DNA of 64,000 nt from Papaver somniferum (lineage: Eukaryota > Streptophyta > Magnoliopsida > Ranunculales > Papaveraceae): the NCBI RefSeq assembly GCF_003573695.1, contig NC_039362.1:192215827-192279826 (forward strand), written 5' to 3'. Both the position numbers and the translations under genes were made by a program. The notes under the pieces are model-generated. The model had not been told where the DNA came from. It saw only the letters and a list, made by a program, of their open reading frames with translations, and made no database searches. Positions 29,051 through 40,966 of the stretch are shown here, in pieces; positions within the stretch are counted from its first letter, which is position 1, and every line of letters begins with the position of its first letter.

Positions 29051-30397
29051 ATGGACAAAGGTGTTATCTCTATAAACGTACCACCAGTATTCGATGGATC
29101 AAATTACTTGTGGTGGAAAATTTCTATGCGTGCCTTTCTTCAAGCACGTGATTTTCAATCATGGGTTTATGTAGTTAATGGCTATGATGCTCCCGTTGTG
29201 GCAATAGGGAATGCGACAGTTCCTAAGGATATTGGTGCATATGACGCTGCTGAGATTCTTGCTGCAAAGAAAAACTCCGACGGTTTGAATTCCATCATAC
29301 ATGCCATTATCCCAGATCTTCAACACAATGTGACTATGTGCACTCGGTCTAAATATGCTTGGGATTTCTTAGAAACCGTATTCGAAGGGAATACCAGTGA
29401 AAAGGAAGCTAGGTTTCAAAACCTTAATTCCGACTAAGAAAACCTACGTATGGCAGATGAAGATTCATTTGATGAGTTTAATCATAAAGTGTATGAAATT
29501 GTTAATGCATCTTTTGCATTGGGTAAGACTATTCCTGAAAAGGACATTGTGATGAAAATTTTCAGATCGCTGCCATCTAGATACGATTCTAAGAAGCATG
29601 CCATCGTTGAAGGAAATAACCTTGATGCTCTCTCCAGAAACACTCTGGTTGGAAAGCTAAAGATATTTGGTCATGAGAATACATCCAAAATCGGAAAGGA
29701 TGTTGCCTTAAATGCACAAAAGAACACTAAATTACTTGACAAAAGTAAAAGTGTTCATGTCTCTGAGGATGATCATTCTGAGGCTGATTCATCAGATGAA
29801 GATCTTGACAAGTCAGTCTCTTTGACCACAAGACAGTTTAGAGATCTCTTATTAAAGAGAAGTAAACAGTTTACCATAAACAAACCTAGGTCACCAGTTA
29901 AGCCTCACAATCGCATTCCTCCTAAAAACAGGGATGTTGACGAGGCTGATGACGAGGATATGCCACAGTGCTTTAAGTGTAAAGGTTTTGGCCATTTTTC
30001 AAATGAGTGTCCAAACCGTAGAAAATACATTGGGAACAAAGGTCTTGCTGCAACTCTTGATGCAATGTATGATCACTAAGATGCTAATGAATACGAAAGA
30101 TCAAGTGTTGTGCTTCTTAGTGAAGATATTGATTTTGGTAATTGTAGCAACACATACATCAATCTCGATATTCTTCTAGAAGAAGACTCAACCAATCTGG
30201 AAGAAAAAATTAACCTTTTTGTTGGAAACTCTCTGTCTGATTTTTCAGGTTCCACTTTGTGTCTAGCAGCTTGCACATCTCGGGCGTCTGAATCATCTTA
30301 TCCATTGACATGCTCTTATTGTTCACTCAAAGGTCATGAACTTTCAAAGTGTTTCAAGTACAAACACAAGATGAGATATGCCAATAAACTTCAATGA
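29051..30397 (+). pseudogene. gag of element A, with two CCHC knuckles and two in-frame stops
   Basis: A single frame of about 448 codons is interrupted only by TAA at 29435-29437 and TAA at 30077-30079; there is no frameshift. The N-terminus (VFDGSNYLWWKISMRAFLQ) and the DEDSFDEFNHKVYEIVNA region are typical of Copia gag (UBN2/DUF4219-like). A first knuckle, CFKCKGFGHFSNEC, ends the usual gag at about 29970-30010. A second, CSYCSLKGHELSKC, lies at about 30312-30353 beyond the second stop; both fit CX2CX4HX4C. The protein would package element RNA. Sirevirus gag proteins are long and may carry extra C-terminal parts. Confidence 0.88.
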
Positions 30398-30995
30398 AGA
30401 GAAAATCGCCTAACAAATAATCTTAAACTTGTTCAAAAAAGTGCTGAGGTATGTAAGATTTTATCCTCTTCAAATAAGTTGGTTTTCCAAGGATAGGTCA
30501 AGACCACTAGATAAAAGAGTATGGTCTAAACATTTTGATAGACAGGGATCTATGAATTCCGATCAAAAGGGATGTGATAGACAGATTATTGTTCATCCCA
30601 ACACAACTTAAATTGTGTTGGTTAGTGCATCTTTTCTCATGTGCCTGACTAAAAGATACAAGATTCTACACACCTCAGGCTTTTGAAAAAGAAAAATGGT
30701 TTTAAATTTCTTTTCTTTTCTTTTTGAGCTTTGCCTGTTTTGCAAAGTTTGGAATTCTTTCATACTCAATTGATATCGAAAGGGACTTCCCTGTTTAATC
30801 AATAAAATAGGGTTATTCTCAACAATTCGACTCTCTCTAGGGTTGTGAATTGTGCGTGAACCTTTGTGGTTAAAGATTACGTAACCCTACATTCATTTTC
30901 CTTCCTTGAAACTCTTTTTATCTTGAGACTGCTTGTTGAGCTTAAATTGTGATTTCCTCTCAAAAAGCCATACACTCATGTAAAATCCAAGCATC
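30398..30995 (+). other. untranslated interior of element A
   Basis: This stretch lies where protease and integrase would be expected, but contains no such motif. It includes a pyrimidine-rich stretch (about 30700-30920), like a leader, just before the ORF at 30996. Confidence 0.5.
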
Positions 30996-31364
30996 ATGTC
31001 TTCTGATGGAAAATATGTTAATGTGATTGTTAAGCCATCAATCACGAAGGAAAATGAAAGATCTCCGTTATCTCAAACTTTGAAAAGAAAAAGAAAGAAT
31101 GTGAGGAAGCCAAGAGTTGTTCCTTCAGATTCTCGGAATTTTTCCTGTGTTCTTGAAGAGTTGAAGGAAACAAGGAAGGAGAGTCAGCAAATAAAGGCTT
31201 TTGTTTTGAGAACTCTCAAAATTCAGAAGGCCCTGGTTCGACATCATCAGCCTAGAAGGTTTGTTGGAATTGACTCATTTCTCCACGAACCTTATGTTCC
31301 TATGGCTGTTGACGACAAGGAGTTCAGGGACGATAAAGAATTCTTCAGAGGTTTCAGTGTCTAG
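30996..31364 (+). CDS. small basic ORF of element A, function unknown
   Basis: This 122-residue frame is uninterrupted although gag in the same element has two stops. It starts MSSDGKYVNVIVKPS. A strongly basic patch (LKRKRKNVRKPR) at residues 30-41 looks like a nuclear localisation or nucleic-acid-binding signal. A helical, charged region (LEELKETRKESQQIKAFVL) follows, and the tail is FVGIDSFLHEPYVPM plus an acidic end. I do not recognise a domain. No matching frame was found in sister element B. It could be a remnant of a captured host gene or an accessory ORF of this element family. Confidence 0.5.
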   Translation: MSSDGKYVNVIVKPSITKENERSPLSQTLKRKRKNVRKPRVVPSDSRNFSCVLEELKETRKESQQIKAFVLRTLKIQKALVRHHQPRRFVGIDSFLHEPYVPMAVDDKEFRDDKEFFRGFSV

Positions 31365-33732
31365 TACATCTTCTTATGAGTATTTATTTCTTGTGTTTTT
31401 AGAAGAATAACTAGGGTTTGGAATAGCCATTATTGTATGTACTCATAGATATGTCCGACGTTTTCATCTTCATGTTTTTTAGATTTATTTATTTAAATTC
31501 TAAGGTTCGGAAGATGATTTTTGCAATTTTAACCTTTATGATTTTATATATTGCAAATTGTTATGGGATATGTTGTTTACGTCTGTGAACCTGTGACTGT
31601 CTCATACTTGTTCAAAAGTTATCTCTGTTAGAGCATTGCTCGGTCGAACTCGCATGCGTTGCTATCTCAAGCATGTTTGTCAATGTTAGTGATCAAAACT
31701 ATAAGTTTTGATTTCTAGTATATTATATCTAAGTCTCGGATTAGGATAGAAAGTGTAATTGAGCTCGAGGACTTCATGTCGATTCATCATACAAGTAGAA
31801 GAACTACTCAAGGAACCGGTGGAACTTCTCGACAAAAAGGTATGTGAAGACTTCAACTTATCTATCACTCAAAAGTCTATCTACTCTATTTCCTACTATT
31901 TGAGACAAGAAGTCGTATGCTATATATATACTTTGATTATACACATTTGGTATCATGAGCCGAGTATACCTAGCCTATCTATATCTCGAAATATGAGTTG
32001 GTAAGCTTTTCTCTTTAACCAAGTTTATCTTTACCATGTGACGAAAGTCATGATATGTTTCAATCATCTTGAAAATTGCTTTGACGAGAAATGGTGTAAC
32101 AACTATATAACGTCCTCTAAGAATGTTTCAATGATTGAAATGAGAGTTTAGATTACATAACCAATGGTGGACATAAGCATTGTTGTGGAAACCCATTTAT
32201 ATATAAGTCATATTCCTTGAACCAAAGTTTGCGAACTTTGTTGATCAAGAGAACCGGAAGAATGGCGTGAGCCAAGTCTGCGAACTCAGTCCGCGAACTG
32301 CCGAAGTTCTCAAACCCGAGAATTTTTGCTGGAGTTAACAAACTACTTGCGTGAAACTAAGTCGACGAATCCAGTCCGCAAACTGGCGAAGTTCTCATAC
32401 CCGAGAATTTCTGCTAGAGTTTGTAAACTCTGCCCGGTAACTTAAGTCCGCGAACCTAGTCTGCGAACTTGAGAAGGTTATATATCTGAAGATGATTTAT
32501 GAACTTAAACTTAAAAAGACTAAGGAATGCAGTTTGCAAACCGTGGCTATAAAAGTTCATGAACCGATTCAAGTGAATCAAATCATCTTTGCTTCAATTG
32601 TGTCTTGTGTAGTACATGTGATTTCCATGCAATTGAATAACTCTCTAACTAGTTCATTTGAAGTCATTTTAACTAGTTATGGTGAAGAAGAACATGGTTG
32701 ATATGGAATGCTCATTGATGGACACATTTTTGTGTCTAATTTGTCCTCAATGTTTCGTATTGTTAGTACTCGATTTCGTACTTATTATGGTGTTTTGTGT
32801 GTTTGTAGGTATTTTTTTGGAAATAAATATTGTTCGAAAATTCGGCTCGAAAAGTTGCTCGGAGCACCCGGGAGGACATTTGCTATACGGACCTCCATTT
32901 TTGCTAAATGTCACCCACAGCTATATGTAGCCCATTTTTGTCCACAACACCCATCTTCTTCAAATCAAATTTTTATTTTGGCGGGAAAGCTTTCCAAGAC
33001 AGCAGCATCTCTTCTGATGGGATTTGTGGCGAGTTTTAGGGAGATTAAAGCGTGTAAATTGGTTGGAGATATCTGTTTTGATTAAATAAGACTGGTATGC
33101 CAGTTGGATTCGTCTAAATTTGGCTGCAATCGCGTGTGGAAGCAACCAGGGGAGGAAGATACTCGGTATTGTGTTGATGCTGATATGGAAAGATTGCATG
33201 CATTTTCAACGTCATGACCTATTCGTTGATGATCCGGGAGCATGTTTGTAGCATGTTGACATCCACAGACGCGTGAAGGAAGCAAGAATTGGAAGAAAAT
33301 ATTCCCTAGAATATTTCTCTTCAATGCCGATAATGGAAGATTTGCTGGAGTTATGGAGGATTATTTTCGGTTCTGGAAGGCTATATAAGATGTATAAGAG
33401 CATTAGAGAGGGAACGGAAAGTTTGGGAGAGGCGGAGAGCAACAACAGAAGAGAAAAAATCGCACCAGAGAACCACTATTTCTGCTGCTGCTGAAGAAAA
33501 CGAAGAACAAAAGACCACCGGAGGCAGTCCTTCATGCTACAGTGACAACGACAGTCACACGAGGGTCGCAGAGATACAGCAACAACAACAGTTCAATTTT
33601 ATCGTTCTTTGTAACAGTGTTTTCCAACAATTATAAACGTTGCAAACACCCGATTTTCATTATTTTCTCTCCATTTCATCTTTGTAAACAAATTTTGAGA
33701 ATGAATCAATATTTTGAGCAAGTTTACACAAT

Positions 33733-34872
33733 TGATAGACACATTTTCGTGTCTACGTTGTCCTTAATTTCATGTATTGTTGGTACTCGATTTTTTGTAC
33801 TTATTATGGTATTTTATGTGTTTTTAGGTATTTTTGGAAATAAACATTCTTGGAAAAATCGGCTCGAAAAGTCGTCTAAAGCGCCGGAAGGAACATGTTA
33901 TTCAGACTCTCACTTGTGAATAAGGGGCGCCCAAATGATAAGGGGTACCCAAAGGATATTTTCACCCAAGCAGCTGATCAGAGACACCCCTCATGGCATC
34001 TGCTATTCTCACCCCAGGACCGGATAGGGGGCACCCATCTTCTTCTTCACGGGAAAGATATTTGGCGGGAAAAGAAATCTCAACTGTGTGAGATTCTGGT
34101 CATGATATTATGGGGAAATTTGTGTCTTTAAGACATGATTATCTTCTTACCATGATAGTAAGATTTTGTACGTGTCTCGAATGGAAGGAAATCCTATATT
34201 TTTGGATATTTTCGAAAACAGGGAAGGAACTATTCACGGAATTAATTGAAGATATTCTCTTCATTATTTGGCTCAATTAAATGAGAAGATTTGGATATAC
34301 CATACAACTCAGAAGACGTGTGAAAATGGAGAGGAAATATTCTCGTGAAATACTTTCATTAACTGCAAAGATCTTTTGGAGTAATTGAGATGATTGTCGA
34401 CCTAAGATTGGCTTCACAATATAAATAAGAGTGTCTTGGGTATCAGTGAGGGATGAAGAGTTTGGGGATCGTTTAGAGCAAACCCGGTTTAATCATTATT
34501 TTCTCCAATTTCATCACTTGTAAACACTTTTGAGCAATGAAAAATTATTCTGAGTGTGTTTCCAATATGCGGAGCTAAACCCAATCCTTGGGGCTGTGGA
34601 GGAAGCCGTTGTTTCGGTAAAAGTGATATATTTTTATTAATTAATTACAACAATTCTATTGTGATTTTTGCATTGAACTTAAAATTGTTTATATGATTTT
34701 GATTAGTTAGGTGTATTTTCTCTTGATAGAACATGCTTGCTTTAGGGTTTTGATATTCTATGCTTGGATTAACATCTATTCTTTTGGAAATATATATGTC
34801 TAGGCAATACTATTAGAATCAATTTGAATGTTGAGTTGCATATTGTTTTATTAAATCACTAATATCAACCAA
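33733..34872 (+). repeat. left inverted LTR arm of element E
   Basis: This arm is inverted and homologous to 36260-37400. Similarity stops at AATATCAACCAA (34861-34872), after which minus-strand gag sequence begins. Confidence 0.88.
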
Positions 34873-35042
34873 GTGATGAAATGGGTGTGTGAATAGTAAT
34901 TAGGCTCATCATGATATGACCCATAACCTTCAAAAGGAGGATGTTCCCAACCACTATTCACACTATGGTCAAAGTAGTAATGTCCATTTTGTTCAGTTGG
35001 ATATTCGCTGTATTGGCTATTGTACCAGTTTGACATTCTCAA
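34873..35042 (-). pseudogene. gag-like N-terminus of element E (truncated)
   Basis: The frame starts MRMSNWYNSQYSEYPTEQNG at 35042 on the minus strand and closely resembles the first block of the gag-like protein in element C. It is cut at the junction with the left LTR arm after about 57 residues. Confidence 0.75.
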
Positions 35043-36112
35043 AATAAACCCACTGACAAGGCTGACTCCACCACAACAAACCTACTGATTTCTAGCAAAC
35101 AAAAAGCATGATGGCTCCACTTAGATTGTTTCTAGACCAGCTTATAATCCTTCGAAAGGGAATTCGTTACAATTTAAGCAAACCCCTCTGGAATCAATCC
35201 GAGTTAAAGTAAGTTGAATAGAGGCGAGGGAAGCTCGGTGGAGCTTTGATACCCAAGGCCTCACCGGTATTACAAGGCGGAGCAGTCACGCATTCAACTT
35301 ACAGAAACTGTCAAGAACTTCGAAGTATGCTTAAAAGAGTAACCAATATTTTTCGAATGACTTTCCTGTTAAGCTCGTTACCCTATCGGTCTCGTTCTAG
35401 TCAAAATTTTAGGCTTAGGTTCGCGTTTGGTGTCGTTTTCCTAATGTGGGCAAGAAGAGAACGGTGATAAAATCCGAACCCTTATCTTGTATGGCCAGTC
35501 TTGGCCCTTTACTAGGAAATTAAAGCAGCCGTTTTCAAGTCCTCAACATATATGCATACGAAGGAAGATAGTAACTCGCTGACAAGGGATTCGCGAGTGT
35601 TTCGACAAACTTACCTCCCGTACCAGACGGGGGATGAACCTTTGTAGTCGACTCGGGCCACGACTCCTATGTCATGTACGAACCCGAGGGGCCAAGGTGA
35701 TATCGTAATCACCGTCCTTCTCTGCAAACAATTTTTATTTAAACTACTCTTCCGTAGGGTTTAAAAAAATAATGTCCCAAAATTAAAGTCCAAAGTCCAA
35801 AAATATAAAGTGCAAAAGAAAAAGAAAGTCTAAAAAAAAAATATCTACAAAAATAAAAATGTCTTTTTTTTTTCTCTTTAAAAATAAAAAAAAATCTTCT
35901 TCTTTCGCTCCTTTCACTTTGCCTTTTACTCGAAGTCTTTAAGTGTTCACCAAAAGCTTTGGAAAAATTTTCTTTCGCTCCAAATTCCGAATTCTGTAAG
36001 AAAAAGACAAAAACCCAAAAACGTAAAGAGGAACAAATAAAAATAGAAACCTAAAAAAAAAATCTAAAAACTCTAGCCTAAAGACAAGTCTGCGTCGGCG
36101 GCGCCAAAAATT
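35043..36112 (-). other. leader and primer-binding region of element E
   Basis: Homologous to the leader of element C (about 26660-27705). Conserved blocks include AAGCTC(A/G)GTGGAGCTTTGAT and CTCGGGCCACGACTCCTATG. The primer-binding site TGGCGCCGCCGACGC lies at about 36092-36106 on the minus strand. The conserved non-coding leader may hold packaging signals. Confidence 0.7.
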
Positions 36113-37400
36113 TGATGTATTTTCAAAGTTGTTGTAGTAATATGATTCGTTCAAGACTTGTGAAAGCGGATTTTTAGATTTTTTTAATAAATAAAAATAA
36201 CGAACTAAATTAAAAAGATGTTGTGAAAATTATGGAAAGAATAGGACTAGGATTCCACCATTGGTTGATATTAGTGATTTAATAAAACAATAATTATGCA
36301 ACTCAACATTCAGATTGATTCTAATAGTATTGCCTAGACATGTAGATTTCCAAAAGAATAGATGTTAATCCAAGCATAGAATATCAAAACCCTAAAGAAA
36401 GCATATTCTATCAAGAGAAAATACACCTAACTAATCAAAATCATATTAACATTTTTTAGTTCAATGCAAAAATCATAATAGAATTGTTGTAATTAATTAA
36501 TAAAAATATATCACTTTTATCGAAACAACGGCTTCCTCCATAGCCCCAAGAATTGGGTTTAGCTCCGCATATTGGAAACACACTCAGAATAATTTTTCAT
36601 TGCTCAAAAGTGTTTACAAGTGATGAAATGGGAGAAAATAATGATTAAACCATGTTTGCTCTAAACGATCCCCAAACTCTCCATCCCTCACTGATACCCA
36701 AGACACTCTTATTTATACTGTGAAACCAATCTTAGGTCGACAATCATCTCAATTACTCCAAAAGATCTTTGCAGTTAATGAAAGTATTTCACGGGAATAT
36801 TTCCTCTCCATTTTCACACGTCTTCTGAGTTGTATGGTATATCCGAATCTTCTCATTTAATTGAGCCAAATAATGAAGAGAATATCTTCAATTAATTCCT
36901 GAATAATTGCTTCCTGTTTTCGAAAATATCCAAAAGTATAGATTTCCTTCCATTCAAGACACGTACAAAATCTTACTATCATGGTAAGAAGATAATCATG
37001 TCTTAAAGACACAAATATCCCCATAATATCATGACCAGAATCTCACACAGTTGAGATTTCTTTTCCCGCCAAATATCTTTCCCGTGAATAAGAAGATGGG
37101 TGCGCCCTATCCGGTCCTGGGGTGCGAATAGCAGATGCCATGAGGGGTGTCTCTGATCAGCTGCTTGGGTGAAAATATCCTTTGGGTACCCCTTATCATT
37201 TGGGCGCACCTTATCCACAAGTGAGAGTCTGAATAACATGTTCCTTCCGGTGCTTTAGACGACTTTTCGAGCCGATTTTCCAAGAATGTTTATTTCCAAA
37301 AATACCTAAAAACACATAAAGTACCATAATAAGTACAAAAAGTCGAGTACCAACAATACATGAAATTAAGGACAACATAGACACAAAAATGTGTCTATCA
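36113..37400 (-). repeat. right (complete) LTR of element E
   Basis: This 1288-bp LTR, read on the minus strand, starts TGATAGACACATTTTTGTG at 37400 and ends with ...AAAATACATCA at 36113. It adjoins the primer-binding site, so it is the 5' LTR. Confidence 0.88.
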
Positions 37401-37577
37401 ACAATGATGAGATAAACCCATCCTCTGGGGCGACGGAGGAAGCTATTTCGCCAATGAAATGTGGTAATCTCTATTTTATTTAATTTATGCAAGTATTATA
37501 TGATTATTTTCCTTGATAAATAAATAGATAAAATGGTTTTTGTTAAACAATTGTTATTTCAATTGATGGAGCATGCT

Positions 37578-38258
37578 AGCCAATGGACCTTTTAGGCTTT
37601 TGATGAAAAAATATGGTATTACACATAAGGTAGCTACCCCGTATCATCCACAGACTAGTGGTCAGGTAGAAGTTTCCAATAGGGATATAAAACGTATATT
37701 AGAGAAAACAGTTAATCCTAATCGGAAAGACTGGTCGTCTAGTCTTATTGTGCCTTATGGGCTTACTGTACTGCGTTTAAGACTCCCATTGGAATGTCGC
37801 CTTATCGACTTGTTTATGGAAAGGCATGTCACTTACCTTTTGAGTTAGAACATAGAGATTATTGGGCTGTTAAGCAGCTAAATTTTTCACTCGACAAGGC
37901 AGGAGCCCATAGGAAACTCCAGCTCAATTAGTTGGAAGAGATTCGTAGAGATGCATACGATAGTGATAAGGAGTATAAGAACAAAATGAAACTTGTTCAT
38001 GATAGAAATATCTTAAGAAAGTCATTTTCTCCAGGTCAAAAAGTTCTTCTGTATGATATCCGCTTGCATCTTTTCCCTGGGAAGTTACGTTCTCGGTGGA
38101 CGGGTCCTTTTATTGTTCACACTGTCTTTCCTCATGGAGTTGTTGAGATCGAGACACCGGATGGTAGTAGTTATTCGAAGATTAACGGTCAGAGATTGAA
38201 ACCCTTTTTAGCGCCCTTTCCTACAGGTGATATTGAGGAGGTCCCTGTTTACCCTTGA
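37578..38258 (+). pseudogene. integrase C-terminal fragment of element F
   Basis: The frame begins inside the integrase catalytic core ([19 protein letters not shown], with the following Glu-containing block [13 protein letters not shown]). It continues with a block on shifted frames (about 37743-37930), then the GPY/F-type C-terminal region LRSRWTGPFIVHTVFPHG and NGQRLKPF. The sequence is typical of Athila/Tat integrases. Breaks are a frameshift near 37750 and a TAG at about 37929-37931. The 5' part of integrase and all upstream pol are missing. Confidence 0.85.
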
Positions 38259-39485
38259 TTGACCATCGAGGCGATTGTATGTTGTATATTAGTTTTTGAT
38301 TTCTCTCTTCACCCAGGTACTATCTTTCCGACTTCTCTATTTACTAATTCCTCATGTTACTTTACTGTTTGGTATTGCTCTTTCATTAGAAACATTGAGG
38401 AGAATGTTAGATTTAAGTTTGGGGATGGGGAAGAAACTTTTTGTTAGCTTTTAGTTGCAATAAATAAACTCCAGAGCCTAGAAATTTATTCTTATTAAGG
38501 TTGGCACTAACCAATCTAAGTGGATGGGAACATCTTAGTTGTAGGAGTTGAGGAACCAATCTGATTAGATGGAAACATCTAAAGAGTCTATTCATAAAAG
38601 CACAGAGCTCAGGTGTTAGAATTAAAAAAAAACATGGTAGTTTCGCCATATCTCGTTGAATCCTAATCCTTCTATTTTTATTTTTTTAAGTGATTTGGTG
38701 GGGCACACGATTCAAGTTGTTACCTTTGCTAGGGTGGAATAGAGTGATTGAGATACCATTAAAAAAAAAGAAAAAAGAAGAGACCAGACCATTAGACCAA
38801 CCGGAATAAATTCAATAAAGTCGACCACTGGTGCCCTTGTATATGCTAGTTGTGTTGACCTAGAGTTAGGTTTATCGACCACTGGTCCCCTTTTATATGC
38901 CAGTTGTGTTGATATTAGTCAGACCGGTATCTCAGTCCATTAGGATAGGTTCACCTTGGCAGAGACCTTCAAACAGATATGGGAAACACCGTTCACTTTT
39001 AACCATCTCTTTATCCATCTTCTTAATCTTTCCATGTGGTTGGTTGACTCTTATGATGTACAGAAACTATCTGAGTAGAGGTCTGTCACTTATATATGAA
39101 TTTTAGTATGCTGAGTGCAAACTCGTGTACAGCAATTGGAATTTCGCATCAGGGTACTTCCTCCTGTAGTCAATGAGAGTATGCCAAACAAGGAGATTCT
39201 TTAGTGCCTTCCAAGGTTCTGCTAGATAGCTAGGGTCTGGAGTAAAGGTTTTGTGGGTACAACTCTGGTAAACCCTCCGGAGACAACACTAGGGCCACCT
39301 AGTGTTGGAATTTCGTGTACAACAATTGGAATTTCGCATCAGGGTACTTCCTCCTGTAGTCAATGAGAGTACACCACTAGAGCCACCTAGTAGTTTAACG
39401 GCTTGCTGCACGTGCTAAGTGTAGTTATTTTATTTTCTAGATTAGATTTGCTCGAGGACTAGCAAATAATAAGTTTGTGGGTGTT
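38259..39485 (+). other. post-pol region of element F
   Basis: Non-coding stretch between integrase and 3' LTR. It contains TTAGATTTAAGTTTGGGGATG and blocks homologous, in opposite orientation, to 23770-24720 of element C. A 70-bp block (GTGTACAGCAATTGGAATTT and following) is present twice, at about 39123-39191 and 39313-39371. A G-rich tract (TTTGTGGGTGTT) precedes the 3' LTR. Confidence 0.7.
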
Positions 39486-40966
39486 TGATAGACACATTTT
39501 TGTGTCTAATTTGTCCTCAATGTTTCGTATTGTTAGTACTCGATTTCGTACTTATTATGGTGTTTTGTGTGTTTGTAGGTATTTTTTTGGAAATAAATAT
39601 TGTTGGAAAATTCTACCCGAAAAGTTGCTCGGAGCACCCGGGAGGACATTTGCTATACGGACCCCCATTTTTGCTAAATGTCACCCACGGCTATATGTAG
39701 CCCATTTTTGTCCACAACACCCATCTTCTTCAAATCAAATTTTTATTTTGGCGGGAAAGCTTTCCAAGACAGCAACATCTCTTCTGATGGGATTTGTGGA
39801 GAGTTTTAGGGAGATTAAAGCGTGTAAATTGGTTGGAGATATCCTGTTTCGATTAAACAAGACTGGTATGCCAGTTGGATTCGTCTAAATTTGGATGCAA
39901 TCTCGTGTGGAAGCAAACAGAGGAGGAAGATACTCGGGATTGTGTTGATGCTGATATGGAAAGATTGCATGCATTTTCAACGTCATGACCCATTCCTTGA
40001 TGATCCGGGAGCATGTTTGGAGCATGTTGACATCCACAGACGCGTGAAGGAAGCAAGAATTGGAAGAAAATATTCCCGAGAATATTTTTCTTCAATACCG
40101 ATAATAGAAGATTTGCTGGAGTTATGGAGGATTATTTTCGGTTCTGGAAGGCTATATAAGATGTATATGAGCATTAGAGAGGGAACAGAGAGTTTGGGAG
40201 AGGCGGAGAGCAACAACATAAGAGAAAAAATCGCACCAGAGAACCACCATTTATGCTGCTGCTGAAGAACACGAAGAACAAAGACCACCAGAGGAAGTCG
40301 TTCATGCTACAGTGACAACGACAGTCACACGAGGGTCACAGAGATACAACAACAACAACAACAACAGTTCAATTTTATCGTTCTTTGTAACAGTGTTTTG
40401 GAACAATTATAAACGTTGCAAACACCCGATTTTCATTATTTTCTCTCCATTTCATCTTTGTAAACAAATTTTGACCATGAATCAATATTTTGAGCAAGTT
40501 TACACAATGATGAGCGAAACCCATCCTCAGGGGCGACGGAGGAAGCTATTTCGCCAATGAAATGTGATAATCTCTATTTTATTTAATTTATGCAAGTATT
40601 ATATGATTATTTGCCTTGATAAATAAATAGATAAAATGGTTTTTGTTAAACAATTGTTATTTCAATTAATGGATCATGCTAGCCTAGGGTTTTGATGTCC
40701 CATACTTTCGATCTGTTATTTCTAAAAAATCAACTTTTGCGATATTAAGAATCAATTTGAATGAAGGATTTGCATAATTATAATTAGAGAATATAAATCA
40801 CTTTGATATTGGTAATTAGTGGAATCCATAGCCCCAGTCTTCTCCATATTTTTCATATCACTTTTATTTAAGTTTCTTATATTTTCTATTTAAAATTAAG
40901 TCTAAAATCTGCTTTCACAAGTCTTGAACGAATCTTATTACTATAACAACATTGAAAATCACATCA
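39486..40966 (+). repeat. 3' LTR of element F
   Basis: Complete 1481-bp LTR starting TGATAGACAC and ending ATCACATCA. The open frames read in it at 39475-39888 and 39891-40265 occur equally in the 5' LTR and have no protein features. Confidence 0.9.

Larger units (their letters stand above)
33733..37400. mobile_element. element E: retroelement with LTR ends in inverted orientation
   Basis: This 3668-bp unit is flanked by the direct duplication ACAAT (33728-33732 and 37401-37405). Both outer ends are the same LTR terminus: TGATAGACACATTTTCGTGTC at the left and its reverse complement at the right. The right arm is a complete minus-oriented LTR (36113-37400), followed in the minus direction by a TGGCGCCGCCGACGC primer site (near 36092-36106), a leader and the start of gag. 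The left arm (33733-34872) is an inverted LTR copy lacking its last about 147 bp. No 3' LTR in normal orientation exists. A single integration of an already rearranged DNA is the simplest reading. Confidence 0.85.
32716..37577 (+). repeat. truncated 5' LTR of element F (split by element E)
   Basis: Pieces are 32716-33732 and 37406-37577. They align with the first about 1190 bp of the 3' LTR at 39486-40966. The match ends at the shared CATGCTAGCC, where the sequence jumps into integrase. Confidence 0.85.
32716..40966 (+). mobile_element. element F: Athila/Tat-type Ty3 element, internally deleted
   Basis: Inserted in the 5' LTR of B, with duplication CTCAT at 32711-32715 and 40967-40971. LTR ends are TGAT(G/A)GACACATTTT and AAAATCACATCA. 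The 5' LTR is cut short at about 37577. A deletion has removed its 3' end, the primer site, gag, protease, RT and most of integrase. What remains is the integrase C-terminal part, the post-pol region and a complete 3' LTR. Element E sits in its 5' LTR. Confidence 0.9.

Noticed and set aside
32708..33085. 125-codon open frame with similar frames at 39475-39888, 33273-33494 and 39891-40265
   Set aside because: They are readings of the LTR of element F, present in both LTR copies with no domain and no start context. They are repeats, not genes.
33733..37400. Two separate oppositely oriented insertions instead of one element E
   Set aside because: Two insertions would leave different target duplications. 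A single matching ACAAT pair and a restorable empty site favour one event.
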